Source: Armigeres subalbatus
Taxonomy: Eukaryota > Arthropoda > Insecta > Diptera > Culicidae
Reading direction: 5' to 3'
NCBI RefSeq assembly: GCF_024139115.2
Contig: NC_085140.1
Location: 296,203,293 to 296,267,292, forward strand
Length of the DNA: 64,000 nucleotides
Numbering within the stretch: position 1 is the first letter of the stretch; each line of letters starts with the position of its first letter. Positions 44,509 through 56,000 of the stretch are shown here, one piece after another. The translations under genes were made by a program, and so were the position numbers. The notes under the pieces were generated by a model. That model was not told the origin of the DNA and did no database searches. It worked only from the letters and a program-made list of their open reading frames with translations.

Positions 44509-46820
44509 AAGTTCTAAATTGGAATGCCCGCTCTCTAAAGGGTAAGGAAGATGAATTATTCAACTTCCTAACAGTTCATAATGTGCATATTGCCATTATA
44601 ACTGAAACCTATTTAAAACCAGGACTCTCCATTAAAAGAGATCCAAATTATTTTATCTACAGAAATGATCGTCTTGACAGCGCCTGTGGTGGGGTCGCTA
44701 TTGTCATTAATAGACGTATCAAACATAAATTATTTTCTTCGTTTGAAACCAAAGTTTTTGAAACCTTGGGAGTTTCTGTTGAAACAAATTTTGGTCAATT
44801 TTCCTTCATTGCAGCCTATTTGCCTTTTCAATGCAATGGGCAGCAAAAGAATTTGTTGAAAGCTGATCTTCAAATTCTGACTCGCAACAAATCAAAATTC
44901 TTCGTAATTGGTGACTTTGCCAAACACCGTTCATGGAATAATGCTCAAAGCAATTCCAACGGCAAAATTTTATTTGAAGATTGTTCTGCGGGATATTATA
45001 CTATTCAATATCCCAATGGCCCAACTTGTTTTTCATCCACTCGAAATCCTTCGACAATTGATTTGGTTTTAACGGATTCAAGTCAGCTGTGTGGCCAATT
45101 GGTAACTCATGCTGACTTTGACTCTGATCACCTTCCTGTGACATTTGAAATCTCACAAGCAGCCATTCATAATCCAATCAGTTCTACTTCTAATTATCAT
45201 AGAGCTGATTGGGATTTATATAAAACGTATATCGATAGGAATTTTGATGTTGATATTCCTCTCGATACCAAAAATGATATTGATAATGCTCTCGTATCTT
45301 TGACAAATTTAATTGTCGAAGCCAGAGGCATTGCAATTCCTAAATGTGAAATTAAATCCAACTCCATTATTATTGACGACGATCTTCAGCTACTGATCCG
45401 TCTTAAAAATGTGAGGCGAAGGCAATACCAAAGAACTCGCGATCCCGCGTTGAAAGTTATTTGGCGAGATTTGCAAAATGAAATTAAAAAACGTTTCGCT
45501 ATTCTGAGAAATACCAACTTTGAGAATAATGTCTTGAAGTTGGATCCCAGTTCGAAACCCTTTTGGAAATTAACGAAAATTCTTAAAAAACCTCAAAAGC
45601 CAATTCCAGCGCTTAAAGGGGGAAATAAAATTTTATTAACAAATGGCAAAAAGGCTCAAAAACTTGCTCAGCAGTTCGAGAGTGCCCATAATTTTAGTCT
45701 AGGTCTCACTAGTCCAATTGAGGATCAGGTTACACGAAGCTTCGAAGACATTCTCAACCAAGATAATGTTTTTGACCCTTCGTTGGGAACTAATTTGGAT
45801 GAAGTGAGATCTATTACTAGAAAATTTAAAAATATGAAAGCCCCGGGTGATGATGGTATTTTCTACATACTTATTAAAAAACTTCCTGGGAGCTCTTTGT
45901 CCTTTTTGGTTAATTTTTTTAACAAATGTTTTCAATTGGCATACTTTCCCGATAAATGGAAAAACGCCAAAGTTGTTCCAATTTTGAAGCCGGACAAAAA
46001 TCCAGCTGAGGCTTCTAGTTATCGCCCTATCAGTTTGCTTTCTTCTATAAGCAAACTGTTTGAAAAGATTATTTTAAATAGAATGATGGTTCATATTAAT
46101 GACAATTCTATTTTTGCTGATGAGCAATTTGGTTTTCGCCATGGGCATTCAACCACCCATCAGTTATTAAGAGTAACGAATTTAGTTCGGCTCAACAAAT
46201 CTGAAGGATATTCGACTGGAGTTGCTCTTCTTGATATAGAGAAAGCATTTGACAGTGTTTGGCATGAAGGTTTGATTGTAAAATTGATGAATTTTAATTT
46301 TCCTCTGTACATCATTAAACTGATCCAAAATTATTTATCAGATTGCTCACTGCAGGTAAACTATCAGAATTCTAAATCTGATAGATTACCTGTAAGAGCT
46401 GGTGTTCCCCAAGGCAGCATACTGGGGCCCATTTTGTATAACATTTTTACTTCTGACTTACCTGATTTACCACCAGGGTGTCAAAAATCTTTGTTTGCAG
46501 ATGACACGGGTCTCTCAGCCAAAGGGCGTAGCCTTCGTGTCATTTGTAGTAGATTGCAAAAAAGTTTGGATATTTTCTCCACTTACTTGCAAAAATGGAA
46601 AATTTCCCCGAATGCTTCCAAAACTCAGCTTATAATTTTCCCACATAAGCCGAGAGCTTCTTATTTGAAACCTTCTAGCAGACATATTGTCACTATGAAT
46701 GGGGTTTCAATTAATTGGTCTAGCGAAGCTAAATATTTAGGACTTCTGCTAGATCAAAAATTAACTTTTAAAAATCACATTGGAGGCCTTCAAGCCTTAA
46801 GTGTCTATATCCACTTATAA
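44466..46820 (+). CDS. Jockey LINE ORF2: endonuclease and reverse transcriptase, frameshifted
   Basis: 784 codons. The apurinic-like endonuclease occupies residues about 15-225: N20 in LNWNARSL, E47 in TETYL, GDF at 149-151, and D221-H222 in SDH. The Asn expected right after GDF is absent (GDFAKH), which looks like a one-codon deletion of a catalytic residue. The RT spans about 480-780, with RPISLLSSISKLFEKI, D590 in ALLDIEKAFDS, GVPQGSILGP and FADD (D679, D680). A small deletion or frameshift near 46800 ends the frame early; the rest continues in another frame at 46829-47125. No RNase H. The likely native start is M8 (44487). By sequence, not active. Confidence 0.85.
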   Translation: MLSDSVSMDPNNCVKVLNWNARSLKGKEDELFNFLTVHNVHIAIITETYLKPGLSIKRDPNYFIYRNDRLDSACGGVAIVINRRIKHKLFSSFETKVFETLGVSVETNFGQFSFIAAYLPFQCNGQQKNLLKADLQILTRNKSKFFVIGDFAKHRSWNNAQSNSNGKILFEDCSAGYYTIQYPNGPTCFSSTRNPSTIDLVLTDSSQLCGQLVTHADFDSDHLPVTFEISQAAIHNPISSTSNYHRADWDLYKTYIDRNFDVDIPLDTKNDIDNALVSLTNLIVEARGIAIPKCEIKSNSIIIDDDLQLLIRLKNVRRRQYQRTRDPALKVIWRDLQNEIKKRFAILRNTNFENNVLKLDPSSKPFWKLTKILKKPQKPIPALKGGNKILLTNGKKAQKLAQQFESAHNFSLGLTSPIEDQVTRSFEDILNQDNVFDPSLGTNLDEVRSITRKFKNMKAPGDDGIFYILIKKLPGSSLSFLVNFFNKCFQLAYFPDKWKNAKVVPILKPDKNPAEASSYRPISLLSSISKLFEKIILNRMMVHINDNSIFADEQFGFRHGHSTTHQLLRVTNLVRLNKSEGYSTGVALLDIEKAFDSVWHEGLIVKLMNFNFPLYIIKLIQNYLSDCSLQVNYQNSKSDRLPVRAGVPQGSILGPILYNIFTSDLPDLPPGCQKSLFADDTGLSAKGRSLRVICSRLQKSLDIFSTYLQKWKISPNASKTQLIIFPHKPRASYLKPSSRHIVTMNGVSINWSSEAKYLGLLLDQKLTFKNHIGGLQALSVYIHL

Positions 46821-47125
46821 ACAGAAAATCAAAACTTTGTCTTAAGAACAAACTTTTGATTTACAAACAAGTTTTTAGACCTGCCATGTTGTATGCTGTG
46901 CCAATATGGACTAGTTGGTGCAATACCAGAAAGAAGGCACTTCAGAGGATTCAAAATAAAATTTTGAAAATGATTCTGAAGTTGCCTCCGTGGTATAGTA
47001 CCAATGAACTTCATAGAATTTCTAATATTGAGACATTGCAACAAATGTCCAACAAAATAATTTCCAATTTTAGACAAAAATCGTTGCAATCTTCTATTGC
47101 AACGATTAACTCCTTGTACCCTTAG
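46821..47125 (+). pseudogene. Jockey ORF2 C-terminal remainder
   Basis: About 100 codons in a shifted frame carry the post-RT block (LLIYKQVFRPAMLYAVPIW, ALQRIQNKILKMI) and the terminal part ending INSLYP. Followed by about 220 bp of 3' UTR and the A tail. Confidence 0.8.
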
Positions 47126-47451
47126 TATAAAATAGGTTAAGATTAGTTTAAGTTAAAAACATTGTAATTCCTACATGGTTTAATTCAACCAGAGGAAAAA
47201 TTCTAACTGCCAGAGGCAATTGAAATGTATTAATAATAACTAAAAAAATAACATAACAAATAAGGATGATAGTGTTAAGAAAACACGGAACACCTAGTCT
47301 AAGAGATGAATGCATGTATTAGATAATTAGCAAATAAAATTAGTTAAAAAAAAAGAGGTTGTCATGTAGATTTTAGTTTTTTTGCTAGTCTTGAAAATTT
47401 GCTCTCCAAAACTGCTAATAGAGTATGATAAAACTTAAAATGTTACTTGGG

Positions 47452-50036
47452 TGGTTATCCTACGCTGCAAAAAACGGTTCTGGGATACCTCGTCTGTGGA
47501 AAACTAGAACAGCCAATGATTGAAACCACAAAAACGCAGACTTGCCACATTTGTGTCGAAGACAGACTCGATACGCAGCTTTAGCGGTTATGGGAGATTG
47601 AAAATTTTTAAGACGGTAAGGCTTTAACTCCAGATGAAAAGCTTTGCGGAGATTACTTCCAAACTATCGTCGCTCGTGATGAGACGGGTCAATACGTCGT
47701 ACGTCTTCCTGTCAAGGAAGAAAAGGTGTCGATGCTTGGAGATTACCTCGGCGCTCCGGAGATGGAGAAAAGATTTGTCGCAGATGAAGATCTCCGTCGC
47801 AGTTATACAGAGTTCCTGGAGGAGTATGAGAGGTTGGGTCACATGGAGCTGGTTTTCGTCGCGCCGCGTAGCCCACAGTTTTTCCTACCCCACCATGCCA
47901 TCCAGCGCCCAGACGTTCCGGCAGATATGAATCCATCTCTATGACCGACAATTTCAGCAAATTCCCTGGCGTGGAAAGCAATCGGAACCTATCCGTACTT
48001 TCCAATTGAAAACTGTCACGTATGGTCTTGCAAGTTCACCATACCATGCTGCACGCATGTTAAAGCAACTGCCCATCGACGAAGGACTGCACTTTCCACT
48101 GACGGTACCAGCGATACTGACAGGTACCTACGTAGATAACGTCATCTTCGGACATGACGGCCACGATACAATGGTCGAAACATGTAAGCATCTGACGGAA
48201 ATTATGAAGTCCGCTGGTTTTCTACTTCGAAAGTGAGCTTCGAACTATACAACAGTTCTAAACAACGTTCCCGAAGAGTTATGGGAGACTTCCGCAGAAT
48301 TAGAGATCGATCGTGCGCAGGCATTTAAAACCTTAGGGTTGTTGTGGTTCCCCCAGCGAAACGTATTTAAATTCGAAGTTCCTGCTCTCCCAGAACTGGA
48401 TATCGTGACTAAACGAATTGTGTCTTAGCTTTTCGATCCACTCGGGCTCTTCGGACCAGTGGTAGTGAATGCCAAGATGTACATTCAATCTCTCTGGCCA
48501 GCTGACTTGTCGTGGGATGCTGAGCTTGCAAAAGACGCAGCAGTGTGGTGGAAAAAGTACCGTAAAGACATAACAGAGCATCAATTGTTGGAAGTTCCAC
48601 GAAGAGTTCTATGGAACACCAACAGCAATTACTCGATTCATTGTTTTTGTGACGCCTCGCAAAAGGGATACGGATGTTGCGTCTACATCGTACCAACGGA
48701 TGAGCTAGGCCAGCTCCATTCACATCTACTCACGTCAATATCTAGCGTTGGATCTGGAGGATGAGATGCGCTCACTAGTATCCCTCCATGCAAAGCATGA
48801 AAACACCACGATCTTCAACGAATTTTCTGTATTAGAAGTCAACGTGTCCTGTCATATCTGCCGCATGTAGAGATTGACTTTGCATTAAAGTCGATGATAC
48901 GGCTTGCTCAACGCCTAGAATTTCCGACGGAAGTTCGTCTGTACAGCCGAAACAACTTGGAGAACGCTGTCAGAATCGCACCGAAATCACCGCTCAAGAA
49001 TTTTAAAATTTTCATGAACGAATTCGGACTTCTTCGGATTGACGGACGTTTATAGAACTTAAATGCACCGTTCGACACTCGTCATCCGATTTTACTGCCA
49101 GCAAAACACAAACTGACCTGGTTGATAGCTAGGTCCATACATCTACAAACACTTCATGGTGGACCTTCGCTACCTCGCCACAGCTCGTCAACGGTTTTGG
49201 CCACTTCGCGGTAAAGACTTGTCTCGTAGGGTTGTTCACCAGTGCGTCACCTGCTTCCGATGCAATCACTGGCACCTCTTCCATCAGTTCGCCTCAAGCC
49301 AGCCCGAGCCTTTACATACTGTGGGATTACTTACTCGAATTGCATTGCGACAACGCGATCAGATTCGTCGGAGCGGACCGCGAGCCGCGTAAGCTACGAA
49401 ATGAGTTCCAACAACAATTCAAGTCCAAAGAATGGGGGAAGTACTGCGCAAGGAATGGCATCACTTCATCTCTGCCCGCTCTCCACACTTCGGAGGCATC
49501 TGGGAGAGCGGAGTGAAATCCTTTAAGTACCACTTTCGTCGCATCGTCGCCATGGACCAACTCCTTACTGTCGTAGCCCAGATTCAGTCTGTCCTGAATT
49601 CCCGTCCCCTCGTTTACATGTCCGACTCCCCTGATGATCTCACGCTCTGACTCCTGGGTATTTCTTGATTGAGGACGATAGTCTGTCCCGTAATCGTGTC
49701 ACCCGTTTGCAGGACATGCAGGACTTGTGGCGCCGCTGGTCACGAGACTACGTTAGCCAACTACTACAGCGCAGCAAATGGACGCCCATCCGGAGACATT
49801 CATAAGGGTCAACTAGTACTGCTGAAGCTCGACAACTACCCGCCTCTGCAATGGTCCCTCGGGCGCATCATCGAAACTTTCACCGGTTCGGGCGGACGAG
49901 TCCAAGTTGTTCTGGTTAGGACAGCTTCTGGCCAGTACGAGAGGGCAATCATGGAGGTCGCTATTCTCCTGATCGAGTCGGAAGATGAATCGATGGACAC
50001 ATCGACGTCAACATCAACTAAAGACGTGGTAATGAG
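47452..50036 (+). pseudogene. Bel/Pao retrotransposon pol remnant (RT to integrase)
   Basis: Family blocks appear in order despite stops, frameshifts and deletions. GYPTLQKTVLGYLVCG links protease to RT (47454-47500). RT follows with ETGQYVVRLPVKEEKV (47678-47727) and FFLPHHAIQRP. A deletion skips to TVTYGLASSPYHAARML (48012) and the catalytic box, now YVDN instead of YVDD (48129-48140). The A17/RNase H region contains FDPLGLFGPVVVNAKMYIQSLW (48435-48500). The integrase zinc-binding region has HQCVTCFRC (49228-49254), and the core has LHCDNAIRFVGA (49338-49373) and SGVKSFKYHFRRI (49512-49550). The C-terminal basic domain follows. Sequence ends at 50036, where the tandem array begins; no 3' LTR is visible. 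Confidence 0.8.
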
Positions 50037-53000
50037 TTGAAATGGATTTGGATTTGGATTGGATTTGGATTGGATTTGGATTGGATTTGGATTGAATTTG
50101 GATTGGATTTGGATTGGATTTGGATTGGATTTGGATTGGATTTGGATTGGATTTGGATTGAATTTGGATTGGTTTTGGATTGGTTTTGGATTGATTTTGT
50201 ATTGAACCTGATTGATTTGGATTGATTTGACTGGATTTGATTTGATTTGGACTGACCTGGACTGGATTGATTTGACTGATTTGGATTGATTTGGATTGAC
50301 TGGATTGATTTGATTGATCTTGGATTGGATTTGATTGATTTGGATTGATTTGGACTGATTTGACCTGGACTGACCTGACTGGACTGGACCTGGATTGACC
50401 TGATGGACTGATCTGACTGGATTGGACCTGACCGATCTGGACTGATCTGGACTGGATCTGGACTTGATTTGATTGATCTGACTGACCTGACTTGACCTGG
50501 ACTTTGATCTGGACTGATTTGACTGATCTGGACTGATCTGGACTGGATCTGACTGATCTGGACTGGACTGACTGGACTGGATCTGACTGGATCTGGACTG
50601 ACTGGACCGACCTGACTGGATCTGGACTGACCTGACTGGATCTGACTGGATCTGGACTGACCTGACTGGATCTGACTGACCTGGACTGGATCTGGACCGA
50701 TCTGGACTGACCTGGACTGACCTGGACCGATCTGACTGGATCTGACTGGATCTGGACTGACCTGGACTGGATCTGACCGATCTGACTGACCTGGACTGAT
50801 CTGGACTGGATCTGGACTGGACTGGATCTGACTGACCTGGACTGGATCTGGACTGACTGACTGGACTGACTGGACTGACTGACCGACCTGGATCTGACTG
50901 GATCTGGACTGACCTGACTGACCTGACTGACCTGGACTGACCTGGACTGGATCTGGACTGACTCTGGACTGACCTGACCGGACTGACTGGATCCTGATCT
51001 GATCGATCTGGACTGACCTTGGACTGATCTGACTGGACCTGACTGACTGGACTGGATCTTGACTGACCTGGACCTGACTGGACTGACCTGACTGGATCTG
51101 GACTGACCTGGACTGGATCTGGACTGATCTGACTGGATCTGGATCGATCTGACTGACCTGGACTGGATCTGACTGACTGGATCTGGACTGGATCTGGACT
51201 GATCTGGACTGGATCTGGACTGACCTGACTGGACCTGACTGGATCTGGACTGGATCTGGACTGATTTGACTGGACTGGATCTGACTGACCTGACTGATCT
51301 GACTGGATCGACTGGACTGGACTGACTGGATCTGACTGGATCTTGACCGACCTGACTGGATCTGACTGATCTGGACTGATCTGGACTGGATCTGACTGGA
51401 CTGACCTGGACTGGATCTGACTGGACTGGACTGACTGGACTGACTTGACTGGATCTGGACTGACCTGGACTGGATCTGGACTGGATCTGGACTGGATCTG
51501 GACTGACCTGACTGGATCTGACTGGACTGGACTGACCTGACCTGACTGACCTTGACCGGATCTGGACTGGACCTGACCGACCTGGACTGACTTGACCGAT
51601 CTGGACTGACCTGGACTGACCTGACCGATCTGGACTGGACTGACTGACTGACCTGGACTGGATCTGGACTGGATCTGGACTGACCTGGACTGGATCTGGA
51701 CCGGATCTGGACTGATCTGGACTGACTCCGACTGACTGACCTGGACTGGATCTGGACTGGATCTGACTGATCTGGACTGGATCTGGACTGGATCGACTGG
51801 ATCTGACTGGATCTGGACTGACCTGGACTGGATCTGACTGGATCTGGACTGACCTGGACTGACCTGACTGATCTGGACTGATCTGGACTGGATCTGGACT
51901 GATCTGGACTGGATCTGGACTGACTTGACTGGATCTGGATCGACCTGACTGGATCTGGACTGGATCTGGACTGGATCTGGACTGATCTGGATCGATCTGG
52001 ACTGACCTGGACTGGATCTGACTGGATCTGACTGACCTGGACTGACCTGGACTGACCTGGACTGACTGACCTGGACTGGATCTGGACTGGACCTGGACTG
52101 ACCTGACTGGATCTGGACTGGATCTGGACTGACCTGACTGATCTGGACTGGATCTGGACTGGATCTGGACTGACCTGACTGGATCTGGACTGATCTGGAC
52201 TGGATCTGGACTGGATCTGGACTGATCTGGACTGGATCTGACTGGATCTGACTGACCTGACCGGACTTGACTTGATCGGACTGGATCTGACTGGACTCTG
52301 ACTGATCTGGACTGACCTGACTGGATCTGACCGGATCTGACTCTGGACTGACTGGATCTGACTGGATCGACTGGATCTTGACTGACCTGGACCTGGATCT
52401 GGACCGGATCTGGACTGACCTGACTGGATCTGGACTGACCTGACCGACTGAATTCGATCTGGACTGGACCTGACCGATCTGGACTGATCTGGACCGATCT
52501 GGACTTGACCTGACTGGATCCTGGACTGATCTGGACTGGATCTGGACTGATCTGACTGACCTGACCGGATCTGACCGACTGACTGGATCTGGACTGGATC
52601 TGGATCGACCTGGACTGATCTGACTGATCTGGACTGATCTGGACTGGATCTGGACTGACCTGGACTGACTTGACTGGATCTGACTGACCTGGACTGGATC
52701 TGGACTGATCTGACTGGATCTGACTGACCTGACTGACCTGGACTGATCTGGACTGATCTGGACTGGATCTGGACTGACCTGGACTGGATCTGGACTGGAT
52801 CTGACCGATCTGGACTGGATCTGGACTGACCTGACTGGATTTGGACTGGATCTGGACTGGATCTGACTGGATCTGGACTGATCTGACTGGATCTGACTGG
52901 ATCTGGACTGACCTGACTGGATCTGGACTGACCTGACTGATCTGGACTGGATCTTGGACTGATGGACTGGATCTGACTGGATCTGGACTGACCTGGACTG

Positions 53001-56000
53001 ATCTGACTGATCTGGACTGGATCTGGACTGGATCTGGACTGACCTGACTGGACTGACCTGGACTGACCTGACTGGATCTGGACTGGATCTGACTGATCTG
53101 ACTGGATCTGACCGACCTTGACTGGATCTGGACTGACCTGGACTGATCTGACTGATCTGGACTGGATCTGGACTGGATCTGACTGGATCTGGACTGACCT
53201 GGACTGGATCTGGACTGACTTGGACTGGATCTGGACTGACCTGACTGGATCTGGACTGATCTGGACTGGATCTGGACTGACTGGACTGGACTGGATCTGG
53301 ACTGACCTGGACTGATCTGGACTGGATCTGGACTGACTTGACTGGATCTGGACTGGATCTGGACTGGATCTGACTGACTGATCGACTGACCTGACTGACC
53401 TGACTGGACTGACGATCTGGACTGACTGACTGATCTGGACTGACTGGATCTGACTGGACTGGATCTGACTGACTGATCTGACTGGATCGATCTGGACTGG
53501 ATCTGGACTGATCTGGACTGGATCTTGACTGACTGGACTGGATCTGGACTGACCTGACCGATCGACCTGACTGGATCGATCTGACTGACTTGACTGGATC
53601 GACTCTGGACTGGATCTGGACTGGATCTGACTGACCTGGACTGGATCTGGACTGGATCTGACTGGATCTGATCTGGATCTGGACTGGATCTGACTGACCT
53701 GGACTGACTTGACTTGGACTGGACTGACTGACCTGGACTGACCTGACTGGATCTGGACTGGATCTGGACTGACCTGGACTGGACCTGACTGGATCTGGAC
53801 TGACTTGGACTGATCTGACCGACCTGGACCGATCTGGGACTGGATCTGGACTGACTGACCTGACTGACTGGACCTGACTGGACTGGATCTGGACTGGATC
53901 TGACTGGACCTGACTGACTGGATCGACTGGACTGACCTGACTGGACCTGGACTGGATCCTTTGGACTGGATCTGACTGATCTGATCCGACTGACCTGACT
54001 GGATCTGGACTGGACTGATCTGGACTGACCTGACTGACCGATCTGGACTGGATCTGGACTGGATCGACTGACCTGACTGGATCTGGACTGACTGGACTGA
54101 TCTGGACTGGATCTGGACTGGATCTGGACTGACCTGGACTGACCTGACTGACCTGGACTGATCTGGACTGACCTGACTGATCTTGGACTGGACTGATCTG
54201 GACTGGATCTGACTGGATCTGACTGGATCTGACTGGACTGACTGACCTGGACTGGATCTGGACTGACCTGGACTGGATCTGGACTGGATCTGGACTGGAT
54301 CTGACTGGATCTGGACTGACCTGACTGACCTGACCTGGACTGGATCTGGACTGGATCTTGACTGATCTGGACTGACCTGACTGGATCTGACTGGATCTGG
54401 ACTGGACTGACTGATCTTGACTGACCGATCTGACTGGATCTGGACTGGACCTGGACTGGATCTGACTGACCTGGACTGACCTGGACTGGATCTGGATCGA
54501 CTGGATCTGGACTGGACTGGACTGGACTCTGACTCGATCTGGACTGATCTGGACTGGATCTTGACTGGACCTGACTGGACTGACTGATCTGACTGACCTG
54601 ACTGGACTGACCTGGACTGGATCTGGACTGGACTTGACTGACCTGGACTGGATCTGACTGGATCGACTGACTGGACTGGACCTGGACTGACTCTGACTGG
54701 ATCTGGATCGATCTGACCTGGATCTGGACTGACTCGGACTGACTGACTGGATCTGACCGGATCTGACTTGACTGATCTGACCTGACTGGATCTGGACTGG
54801 ATCTGACCGACCTGGACTGGATCTGACTGATCTGGACTGGATCTGGACTGACCTGACTGGATCTGGACTGGATCTGGACTGGATCTGACTGGATCTGACT
54901 GATCTGGACTGATCTGGACTGACCTGGACTGGATCTGGACTGGATCTTGACTGGATCTGGACTGGATCTGGACTGGATCTGGACTGACCTGACTGGACTG
55001 ACTGGATCTGGACTGGATCTGGACTGATCCTGACTGGATCTGGACTGATCTGACTGATCTGACTGGATCTGGACTGACTCTGACTGATCTGGACTGGATC
55101 TGGACTGACCTGACTGGATCTGGACTGGATCTGGACTGGATCTGGACTGGATCTGGACTGACCTGACTGGATCGGACTGGATCTGGACTGGATCTGGACT
55201 GGATCTGGACTGGACCTGACTGGATCTGGACTGGACTGGACTGGATCTGGATCGGATCTTGGACTGACTCTGACTGATCTGACCTGGACTGACTGACTGA
55301 TCTGACTGACCTGGACTGACCTGGACTGGATCTGGACTGACCTGACTGGACTTGGACCTGGATCGGACTGACCTGGACTGACCTGGACTGGATCTGGACT
55401 GGATCTGACTGGACCTGGACTGATCTGACTGGATCTGGACTGACCTGACTCGGATCTGACTGACCTTGACTGATCTTGACTGGATCTGGACTGACCTGGA
55501 CTGGATCTGACCGATTTGGACTGACCTTGACTGGATCTTGACTGACCTGGACCGACTTGGACTGACCTGACTGGATCTGGACTTGGATCTGGACTGATCT
55601 GGACTGGATCTGACTGGATCTGACCTGGATCTGGACTGGATCTGACCTGACTGACCTGGACTGACCTGGACTGGATCTGGACTGACCTGACTGGATCTGA
55701 CTGACCTGGACTGGATCTGGACCGGATCTGGACTGGATCTGACTGGATCTGGACTGACTGACTGACCGACCTGACTGACCTGGACTGGATCTGGACCGAC
55801 TGACCGGATCTGACTGACCTGACTGACCTGACTGGACTGACCTGGACTGACCGATCTGGACTGACTCTGACTGACTGGACCGATCTGGATCTGACCGATC
55901 TGACTGACTTGACTGGATCTGACTGCGATCTGGACTGGATCTGGACTGACTGACTGACTTGGACTGACTGACTGGACTGGATCTGGACTGGACTGACTGA

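Larger units (their letters stand above)
38803..47352 (+). mobile_element. Jockey-clade (Juan-like) LINE with nested insertions
   Basis: ORF1 and ORF2 with endonuclease and RT but no RNase H, then a 3' UTR ending in a short A tail, identify the Jockey clade; culicine Juan elements are the nearest match from memory. AAGAGGTTGTC directly follows the A tail (47353-47363) and recurs at 38792-38802, suggesting an 11-bp target duplication and a 5' end at 38803. This requires about 2.45 kb of inserted DNA in the 5' UTR (about 38875-41325), whose ends contain GGGTAG/CTACCC. Without insertions the element is about 4.5 kb, close to Juan. Confidence 0.7.
36553..47451. mobile_element. 10.9 kb insertion with CCCAAGTAACA ends, itself full of insertions
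   Basis: The left end reads CCCAAGTAACAATTTCAAG. The right end, inverted, reads CCCAAGTAACATTTTAAG. Bel/Pao sequence continues in frame from 36552 to 47454 if a 2-bp TG duplication (36551-36552 and 47452-47453) is assumed. Without its own insertions (Jockey at 38803-47352, MITE at 38097-38563) the host element would be about 1.9 kb. It has no recognisable transposase. Superfamily is unassigned; a 2-bp duplication is seen in some CACTA-type and ISL2EU elements. Confidence 0.6.
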
